Shown here: piece after piece, positions 6,916-12,889 of the stretch | Numbering within the stretch: position 1 is the first letter of the stretch | Layout: each line of letters begins with the position of its first letter | Virus record (IMG/VR): IMGVR_UViG_3300021091_000265 | Location: 1-31,377 of that record | Direction: 5' to 3' (one strand) | Source of the DNA: a virus | DNA: 31,377 nucleotides | Made by a program: the position numbers and the translations under genes | The notes under the pieces: generated by a model | What the model saw: only the letters and a program-made list of their open reading frames with translations | Told to the model about the DNA's origin: nothing | The model's database searches: none

Positions 6916-9834
6916 ATGAAAAAAATTAGGTTGTGTTATGTGACACCCCACCTCTCAACAGGAGGAATGCCACAATTTGTTTTGAAAAGAATAGAATCAC
7001 TTCAAAAATACCAAGATCAAATTGAAATTTTTTTAATTGAGTACTCTCAATTTAGCACAATTTATTTGGTACAAAGAAATAAAATTATTGATCTATTAGG
7101 TAATGATCATTTTTTTTCGTTGGGTGGATTCACAGAAGTTGATAAAAAATATGAATTGATTAAAATTTTAATAGATTTACAAATCGATATTGTTCACGTC
7201 GAAGAAATACCTGAAGGGTTCGAAAGTTTTAACAAAATTCCATTAGATTTATTGAACTCTTTTTATGACAATAACAGAACATGGAAAATAGTTGAAACGT
7301 GTCATAATGTTTGGTATAACTCTGAAAACAAAAAGTTATATCCCGATGCTTACTCATTTGTAACCCCATATCATTTCGAGACCTTCAAAGACAACACCCC
7401 TTTTAAAGAATTACACGTATATCCATATGAGGATAAAGTGACGACAATTCTTGAAGAGTTGGGAATCCCTTTTAATCATCATAGAATCCCGTTGTTACAA
7501 AAAATTAAGACAAGGGAAAAGTTGGGTATAGATCTCACAAAGACACACATTTTAAATGTTGGTCTGTGGACCTCAGGAAAAAACCAAAGTGAGGGTGTCG
7601 AGGTTGCAAGATTGATTGAAAAAACACACTCTGATTTACACTTCCATTTTATTGGTAATCAGGCGGAAAATTTCGAATCTTATTGGAAACCTGTCATGGA
7701 AAATTTACCAAGTAACGTAACGGTGTGGGGAGAAAGAAATGATGTAGATTCTTTTATGATGGCATGTGATGTCATGATGTTCAACTCCAAATGGGAATGT
7801 AATCCACTTGTAGTTAGAGAAGCAATAAACTACGGATTGAAAATTCTTGCCAGAAATTTATCACACTATCTTGGTATGTTCGATAAATATATCACACCTA
7901 TCAGTTCCGATGATCCACTCGAAATATCAAAACAACTTATAGATCTTGTGAATAATGATGCATTTTACGAATTAGAAAATCAGAAAGATTTTGGTGAAGA
8001 ACTTTTAAAATTTTACAGTAAGGTAATTAATATGGAAAAAAATACAAATAAAAAAATAGAAACCAATTATACATTCAATCAACATTTTGTTGTTAATCCT
8101 TTTTTAGAAATATTAGGAGAAGGTGAAAACAAATTAGACGTTAAGTTATTCGATGATGATACACTAATTTATCAAAACAATATAAAATTAAATAGTTGGA
8201 TAAAATTAAATCGTGAGTATTATACCAAATGGAGAACCGAGGTTAGTGAGAATGGAAAAATTATTTACGAAAACGTTTTGGATTTAGAAAACAGGAGAGT
8301 TTACATTTCTTTTGGTTCAAAATCATTGGGCGACACTTTGGCTTGGATGCCGTATTGTGAAGAGTTTCGATTAAAACACAACTGTAAACTAATTGTTTCA
8401 ACTTTTATGAACTACCTGTTTAAAGATCAATACCCCGAGATAGAGTTTGTAGAACCTGGACAAATTGTTTTAAATATTTATGCCCAATATAGGTTGGGTT
8501 GGTATTACAATGAAGATGGTAAGTTTAATACTAATATCCATAAAAATGATTTCAAAAGACAAACACTACAAAAAACCGCAACCGATATTCTTGGTTTGGA
8601 TTACCAAGAAATTAGACCCCAATTGAAATTACCTGTCGTTGAAAAGAAGAGAAAAGTAGGTATTGGATTTCACTCAACCGCACAGGCGAAATATTGGAAC
8701 AATGAAGGTGCATGGCAAGAAGTTGTTGATTATCTCAATTCCCATGGGTATGAATGTATGATCTATTCTAAGGAGGGTGATGGTTACATGAATAACAGAT
8801 ACCCACATAATGTGAAAATATTTAAAGGAGGAAATTTACAAGAAGTAATAAATGATCTTAGTACTTGTGAATTTTTTATTGGTCTCGGGTCTGGATTAAG
8901 TTGGCTAGCTTGGGCATGTGAGTTACCTTTAATTTTAATTTCAGGTTTCAGTGAAAAGTGGGCGGAAACAAAATTAGACACCTACCGAGTAATAAATCAA
9001 AATGTATGTCATGGTTGTTTTAACCATTATAGATTAGATGCCGGTGATTGGAATTGGTGTCCTCTTCATAAAGGTACGGAAAAACAGTTTGAATGTACAA
9101 AAACAATAACACCAGAAATGGTTATTTTTGAAATAAACAAAATAATAAATAAAAAATTAATGAACGAAAATTTTAACGACCGTTCATTTGATTGGGGAAA
9201 GAAAAGTGATTGGTATGTAAATGCTGCAATCAAAGAAATATTTGAGGATAATATCTATGAAAGAATTTTTCAGGTTGAGGAGGGGGATGTTGTTGTAGAT
9301 TTGGGGGCTTCTTTAGGGCCGTTTACATATTCAATATTACCAAAGAATCCTAAACAATGTTTTGTTGTAGAACCTTTATCCTATCATGTTGAGGTATTGA
9401 AAAAAAATGTTGGTCGAGAAAATGTAAAAATTATACAGGGAGCAATTACAGATAAAAAGAAAATAGAAATCAGTTGGGACAACATTTCTGAAAGTGTACC
9501 AACATTTAGTTTTAAAGAATTCTTAGATGACAATAACATTGAAAAAATCGATTTTTTGAAATGTGATTGTGAGGGAGGTGAGTATGATGTTTTTCAACCA
9601 TCAAACATTGAGTTTTTAAAAACTGTACCAAAAATAGTTACTGAGTTTCATTTAAGAGATGATGAGAATTTTCACAAATGTAAATTCAGATGGTTCAGAG
9701 ATAACATTTTACCACTATTTGATAACTATGAAGTTTACTCAGTAGATGGTGTAGATATAAAATGGGATTTATGGAACGAGCACTTTATTGAATATTATAA
9801 CGAAGTAATAATTTACATAGATAATATAAAATAA
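6916..9834 (+). CDS. three-domain fusion: GT4-like glycosyltransferase, BAHT-type O-heptosyltransferase, FkbM methyltransferase
   Basis: A 972-aa protein, the only convincing plus-strand gene. Residues 1-370 look like a GT4 glycosyltransferase: STGGMPQ loop (14-20), GLWTSGKN (216-223) and the EX7E pair E294/E302. Residues ~385-745 match the autotransporter O-heptosyltransferase family (TibC/Aah type): an N-terminal beta domain, SKSLGDTLAWMPYCEEF (468-484), HSTAQAKYWN (586-595), GLGSGLSWLAWACELP (656-671) and a four-Cys metal finger at C698, C701, C715 and C727. TibC-like enzymes transfer heptose from ADP-heptose to Ser of adhesin repeats. Residues ~755-972 are an FkbM methyltransferase: SAM loop VVDLGASLGPFT (793-804) and FLKCDCEGGEYDVF (880-893), which typically O-methylates sugars. 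One polypeptide could thus add a first sugar to protein, extend it and cap it. The substrate is inferred to be the neighbouring fibres. Confidence 0.9.
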   Translation: MKKIRLCYVTPHLSTGGMPQFVLKRIESLQKYQDQIEIFLIEYSQFSTIYLVQRNKIIDLLGNDHFFSLGGFTEVDKKYELIKILIDLQIDIVHVEEIPEGFESFNKIPLDLLNSFYDNNRTWKIVETCHNVWYNSENKKLYPDAYSFVTPYHFETFKDNTPFKELHVYPYEDKVTTILEELGIPFNHHRIPLLQKIKTREKLGIDLTKTHILNVGLWTSGKNQSEGVEVARLIEKTHSDLHFHFIGNQAENFESYWKPVMENLPSNVTVWGERNDVDSFMMACDVMMFNSKWECNPLVVREAINYGLKILARNLSHYLGMFDKYITPISSDDPLEISKQLIDLVNNDAFYELENQKDFGEELLKFYSKVINMEKNTNKKIETNYTFNQHFVVNPFLEILGEGENKLDVKLFDDDTLIYQNNIKLNSWIKLNREYYTKWRTEVSENGKIIYENVLDLENRRVYISFGSKSLGDTLAWMPYCEEFRLKHNCKLIVSTFMNYLFKDQYPEIEFVEPGQIVLNIYAQYRLGWYYNEDGKFNTNIHKNDFKRQTLQKTATDILGLDYQEIRPQLKLPVVEKKRKVGIGFHSTAQAKYWNNEGAWQEVVDYLNSHGYECMIYSKEGDGYMNNRYPHNVKIFKGGNLQEVINDLSTCEFFIGLGSGLSWLAWACELPLILISGFSEKWAETKLDTYRVINQNVCHGCFNHYRLDAGDWNWCPLHKGTEKQFECTKTITPEMVIFEINKIINKKLMNENFNDRSFDWGKKSDWYVNAAIKEIFEDNIYERIFQVEEGDVVVDLGASLGPFTYSILPKNPKQCFVVEPLSYHVEVLKKNVGRENVKIIQGAITDKKKIEISWDNISESVPTFSFKEFLDDNNIEKIDFLKCDCEGGEYDVFQPSNIEFLKTVPKIVTEFHLRDDENFHKCKFRWFRDNILPLFDNYEVYSVDGVDIKWDLWNEHFIEYYNEVIIYIDNIK

Positions 9835-10046
9835 ATTTGACACCAACTTTCAAAGGTGAGGTTTTTTATTTCTATCCTGTACATGCGTTAAAAGAAATAC
9901 ATACATCACAATTAAGATATGGAGTAATCGTACCTAAAGTTAAAGTTGCTGGGCCTCTCCAGAAAGATTTGATTTTATTGTTTCGAAATCAGAAAGAAGT
10001 CCGTCAAAATGATCAAAAGGAATATCTCCTTGTAGTTAAGTATATA
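9835..10046. other. convergent gap, 212 bp, no confident gene
   Basis: This spacer lies between the plus-strand fusion gene and the minus-strand 73-aa gene. It holds a 74-codon TTG-initiated plus frame (9837-10061) that overlaps the 73-aa gene tail, and broken minus-strand frames (for example a peptide with GDIPFDHFDGLLSDFETI). Neither is convincing; decayed coding sequence from an insertion or fibre rearrangement is possible. A short CACC/GGTG inverted repeat followed by a T-run (9841-9867) is too weak to call a terminator. Confidence 0.4.
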
Positions 10047-10268
10047 TTATTGGTAAATTAAAAAATTTATAAAATCTTGGGGATCCGAAAATGATTGTCC
10101 TTCTATAGTACAGCTAAGATCTAAAAAAATAATTCCCTCGTCTGTCCATATGTGAACTGAAGTCGGGGATAATATTTCGTATTGTCCTTGGTAATAGAAT
10201 ATTTTTTCTTTTTCTATTCCTGGATCAAAAAATTTAAATCCATTTTCTATTTTTGTAATGTTTATCAT
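10047..10268 (-). CDS. hypothetical 73-aa protein downstream of the collagen-like fibre
   Basis: A small acidic, aromatic-rich protein beginning MINITKIENGFKFFDPGIE, with alternating hydrophobic residues suggesting a small beta sheet and a C-terminal helix (PQDFINFLIYQ). There is no Cys, signal peptide or membrane segment. ATG at 10268 lies 3 bases after the stop of the 761-aa fibre gene, so it is probably co-transcribed and perhaps translationally coupled. Small genes directly after fibres sometimes encode fibre chaperones or adaptors, but no motif supports that here. Not recognised. Confidence 0.55.
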   Translation of the reverse strand: MINITKIENGFKFFDPGIEKEKIFYYQGQYEILSPTSVHIWTDEGIIFLDLSCTIEGQSFSDPQDFINFLIYQ

Positions 10269-10271
10269 AAT

Positions 10272-12557
10272 TTATGAATATTGTGTTATTCTAATACCTC
10301 TAATATTAGAAACGTCCGCCGCACCGGTGGAAGATGTACAAAACTGAAAATAAAGAGTAGAGGAATTGTTTATTGTGAATGAAGTTATAGAAGTCTGTAC
10401 ACCATAATCACTACCAAATTGGGTTCCTGCATTAGAAATGGTTCCTGATGTCCCCACCTTATTTAAATCTCTGGCACATTTTACGATAGCATTCGTGGAT
10501 GAAACGTTAGCTCCTGTCGCGATTAGAGTAGACCCAGCTGTAGGATTGGAACCTAAAGTTCCGGAAGAAGTACTTAGATATACTGCAGACTGAATTGTTC
10601 CCCCTGAACCTGAAATTCTAACACTAATCCATAAAACTTCGATAATTGCATTTGTCGCAAAAGTATTTGCTGGTATAGTTATTTGGGTGGATATCTTAGG
10701 TGTAGTTGTTCCTGGACCAGTGATACTGGTTCCATTTGCAACACTGACGGAAACTGAAAGAGGATTGGGGGTTCCACTTGTTCCTGAACTACCTGATGTA
10801 CCACTAGTTCCATCAATTCCATCATTTCCATTTGATCCGTCCGTATTCCAAGTTATAGTAAACAAAGTTTTATCGAGTAAGCTCGTGTTACCTGCTAAAT
10901 ACGTAACAGTTAAGTCAAAATAAGTTCCCTGATCAGTAATGCCATCAATTTGAAAATATCCAAATTTACTATTATCATTAACTTCTATAATTTGTAAAAA
11001 TGCCGGTCTATTCTTGTTATTAATTTGGTCATCTAAAACTAACCACCACGCATATAAGTCGACACCAAACATATCGTCTTTACTAATTGAGAACGTTGTC
11101 ACACCACTAATAGTGTTAGTGTCGGCAACAAAATTACCTGATCCTGGATTTGCAGGTGCCGATCCAGTATTTCTATATGAGTATCTTGATGAATTTGCCC
11201 CATCCTTACCTGATATGCCGCTAGTACCACTTGTACCATTTGTACCATTCGTACCAGAAGTTCCATTAGTCCCACTTGTCCCATTAGTTCCCGAAGTACC
11301 GTTAGTTCCATTCGTACCTGATGTTCCATTAGTACCAGAAGTTCCATTGGTGCCACTTGTTCCATCGGTGCCACTTGTTCCATCGGTGCCACTTGTTCCA
11401 TCGGTACCAGAAGTTCCATTGGTGCCACTTGTTCCATCGGTGCCAGAAGTTCCATTGGTACCACTTGTTCCATCGGTTCCAGAAGTTCCATTGGTTCCAT
11501 TAGTTCCGTTAGTACCCGAAGTCCCGTTTGTTCCTGAGGTACCATTAGTTCCATTAGTTCCTGAAGTCCCGTTGGTTCCACTTGTGCCATTTGTCCCCGA
11601 CGTTCCATTAGTTCCATTAGTTCCATTAGTACCTGAAGTTCCATTGGTACCACTTGTACCACTTGTACCATTAGTTCCATTGGTTCCGCTAGTTCCGTTG
11701 GTTCCATTTGTCCCTGAAGTACCATTGGTACCATTTGTTCCACTTGTTCCATTAGTTCCCGACGTTCCATTTGTACCGTTCGTTCCCGATGTTCCATTAG
11801 TACCTGAAGAACCATTGGTTCCATTTGTACCCGAAGTGCCGTTTGTACCACTTGTTCCATTCGTACCGTTAGTCCCTGATGTTCCATTCGTACCGTTAGT
11901 CCCTGATGTTCCATCAGTGCCTGAAGTCCCATTTATACCTGAAGTTCCTGAAGTTCCGCTTGTACCCGATGTTCCACTCGATCCATTTGTGCCGTTAGTT
12001 CCGCTTGTGCCTGAAGTTCCGTTAGTTCCTGAAGTTCCGTTTGATCCTGAGGTTCCTGAAGAGCCAGATATTCCTGAAGAACCCGAAACACCACTTGATC
12101 CACTTGATCCACTTGATCCACTAGAACCGTTTGTACCATTAGTACCTGATGTACCATTTGTTCCGGAAGTTCCATTGACACCAGAGGTTCCATTTGTACC
12201 TGAAGATCCGTTAGTTCCTGAAGTTCCGTTTGACCCTGAGGTTCCTGAAGAGCCAGATATTCCTGAAGAACCCGAAGAACCGTTTGTCCCATTAGTACCC
12301 GATGAACCACTCGTTCCTGAAGCACCACTTGATCCCGATGCCCCACTTGTACCACTAGTTCCATTAGTACCGTTTGTTCCATTTGTTCCTGATGTTCCTG
12401 AGGTACCAACCGTTGCAATTAACGTGGCAACTTGAGACAAGGTTGCTTTGTAAGAAGACCCTGCAGGGTTTTGTGATGTATCCGTAGGATCCACAATATG
12501 TATTAAATCTTGTAATGTAACCCCGGTTGCTAATGTTCTATCGGTTAGAAATCCCAT
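10272..12557 (-). CDS. collagen-like repeat tail fibre
   Basis: A 761-aa fibre. Residues 1-50 form an attachment-like head containing DLIHIVDPTDTSQNPAGSSY. Residues 51-453 are an almost uninterrupted Gly-X-Y array of about 134 triplets, mostly GTS, GTN, GSS and GTD. A globular domain (about 455-570) with many aromatics follows, then a short second Gly-X-Y stretch (GNDGIDGTSGTSGSSGTSG) and a C-terminal beta-rich domain ending at 761. Such arrays are common in phage fibres and are expected to form trimeric collagen-like shafts with the C-terminal domain as trimeriser or receptor binder. Pro is nearly absent, so stability would come from Thr/Asn contacts or from Thr/Ser glycosylation; the latter is attractive given the sugar-transfer genes nearby. 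The start has a TATTTAT motif 14 bases upstream. Confidence 0.88.
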   Translation of the reverse strand: MGFLTDRTLATGVTLQDLIHIVDPTDTSQNPAGSSYKATLSQVATLIATVGTSGTSGTNGTNGTNGTSGTSGASGSSGASGTSGSSGTNGTNGSSGSSGISGSSGTSGSNGTSGTNGSSGTNGTSGVNGTSGTNGTSGTNGTNGSSGSSGSSGSSGVSGSSGISGSSGTSGSNGTSGTNGTSGTSGTNGTNGSSGTSGTSGTSGTSGINGTSGTDGTSGTNGTNGTSGTNGTNGTSGTNGTSGTNGTNGSSGTNGTSGTNGTNGTSGTNGTSGTNGTNGTSGTNGTNGTSGTNGTNGTSGTSGTNGTSGTNGTNGTNGTSGTNGTSGTNGTSGTNGTNGTSGTNGTSGTNGTNGTNGTSGTDGTSGTNGTSGTDGTSGTNGTSGTDGTSGTDGTSGTDGTSGTNGTSGTNGTSGTNGTNGTSGTNGTSGTNGTSGTNGTNGTSGTSGISGKDGANSSRYSYRNTGSAPANPGSGNFVADTNTISGVTTFSISKDDMFGVDLYAWWLVLDDQINNKNRPAFLQIIEVNDNSKFGYFQIDGITDQGTYFDLTVTYLAGNTSLLDKTLFTITWNTDGSNGNDGIDGTSGTSGSSGTSGTPNPLSVSVSVANGTSITGPGTTTPKISTQITIPANTFATNAIIEVLWISVRISGSGGTIQSAVYLSTSSGTLGSNPTAGSTLIATGANVSSTNAIVKCARDLNKVGTSGTISNAGTQFGSDYGVQTSITSFTINNSSTLYFQFCTSSTGAADVSNIRGIRITQYS
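11353..11406 (-). repeat. 18-bp tandem repeat, three copies
   Basis: Three consecutive copies of an 18-bp unit (CCACTTGTTCCATCGGTG on the plus strand), at 11353-11370, 11371-11388 and 11389-11406, the last with one mismatch at its final base. The unit encodes six residues of the Gly-Thr-Asp-Gly-Thr-Ser series. It is a likely slippage site for shaft length change. Confidence 0.85.
12021..12276 (-). repeat. 67-bp direct repeat in the fibre shaft
   Basis: Bases 12021-12087 recur at 12210-12276 with one mismatch (T to C within a GAT/GAC step). The offset is 189 bp (63 codons), in frame. This indicates a past segmental duplication of a shaft block. Confidence 0.85.
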
Positions 12558-12571
12558 TTATAGTTTTATTT

Positions 12572-12578
12572 ATAAATA
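12572..12578 (-). promoter_or_regulatory. candidate phage promoter motif TATTTAT
   Basis: The motif lies 14 bases before the ATG at 12557, in a 33-base gap. Here the context in coding direction is TATTTATAAATA, so a T4-late-like TATAAATA octamer also overlaps it. Confidence 0.45.
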
Positions 12579-12590
12579 CATCAAGTTTTA

Positions 12591-12887
12591 TTATTGGAAT
12601 TGATAAATTTCATAATCCATAAAAAAGAAGTCGTCACCATCTTGAAATCGTTTGAGTGTTGTTTCTTCATCAATACAGATGAGTGTTATTAATTTTTCAC
12701 AACCAGTAGTATCGATTAGTTTTAACCCAATTGCTGGTGCTGTGTCAAATTGTGGTGGTAATGTTATTGTAATAGGAGTTACAGTAATTTGTCCAATGTA
12801 AATACATTGATTTCCATAAACATCGCAAGCATAGCCACTAAATGGTGGTAATAGACCTACTATTGAATTTATTATTAGATTTGTCAT
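12591..12887 (-). CDS. small tail-associated protein, paralogue of the 167-aa protein
   Basis: A 98-aa protein beginning MTNLIINSIVGLLPPFSGYA. It has three regularly placed Cys and a beta-rich pattern, and ends in an acidic/aromatic tail (DGDDFFFMDYEIYQFQ). It aligns by eye over nearly its full length with residues 1-90 of the protein at 5391-5894 (shared PPF, Y.CD, LK.ID, CE and L.C.E positions). ATG at 12887 follows the stop of the 732-aa gene by 2 bases, so it belongs to the same transcript. It is likely a small Ig-like adaptor or fibre accessory; function unknown. Confidence 0.7.
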   Translation of the reverse strand: MTNLIINSIVGLLPPFSGYACDVYGNQCIYIGQITVTPITITLPPQFDTAPAIGLKLIDTTGCEKLITLICIDEETTLKRFQDGDDFFFMDYEIYQFQ

Positions 12888-12889
12888 AA

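Larger units (their letters stand above)
11199..12407 (-). repeat. collagen-like Gly-X-Y coding repeat array
   Basis: About 403 codons of 9-bp-periodic sequence (Gly-Thr-Ser/Asn/Asp) inside the fibre gene. Synonymous codons are varied across most of the array, but blocks of near-identical DNA remain, showing local duplication. The periodicity keeps other frames open for hundreds of codons, producing spurious Pro-Val-rich and Met-rich reading frames. Confidence 0.95.

Noticed and set aside
9841-9867. CACC/GGTG inverted repeat followed by a T-run after the fusion gene
   Set aside because: The stem is only 4 bp with a 10-base loop, and a 3-base spacer precedes the T-run; too weak for a confident terminator call.
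9837-10061. A 74-codon TTG-initiated plus-strand frame after the fusion gene
   Set aside because: It has a rare start, overlaps the 73-aa gene, and shows no recognisable domain; kept only as a note on the gap.
11199-12407. Regularly spaced short repeats resembling a CRISPR-type array
   Set aside because: The repeats are contiguous, in frame and encode Gly-X-Y triplets; there are no spacers and no cas genes.
11099-12418. Long Met/Gln/Leu/Glu-rich minus-strand frames of 277 and 161 codons
   Set aside because: They are out-of-frame readings of the same collagen-like repeat; the in-frame fibre has clear flanking domains and the correct start.
11014-12435. A 473-codon plus-strand frame rich in Val-Pro-Leu/Glu
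   Set aside because: It is the antisense of the Gly-Thr-Ser repeat array; the 9-bp periodicity keeps it open. Composition is purely repeat-driven and it has no independent head or tail domain.
12567-12574. An exact T4 late promoter octamer TATAAATA in coding direction before the collagen-like fibre
   Set aside because: It is clear only at this gap, where it overlaps the palindrome-like TATTTATAAATA; the shared element across gaps is TATTTAT, so a T4-type late box is not claimed.
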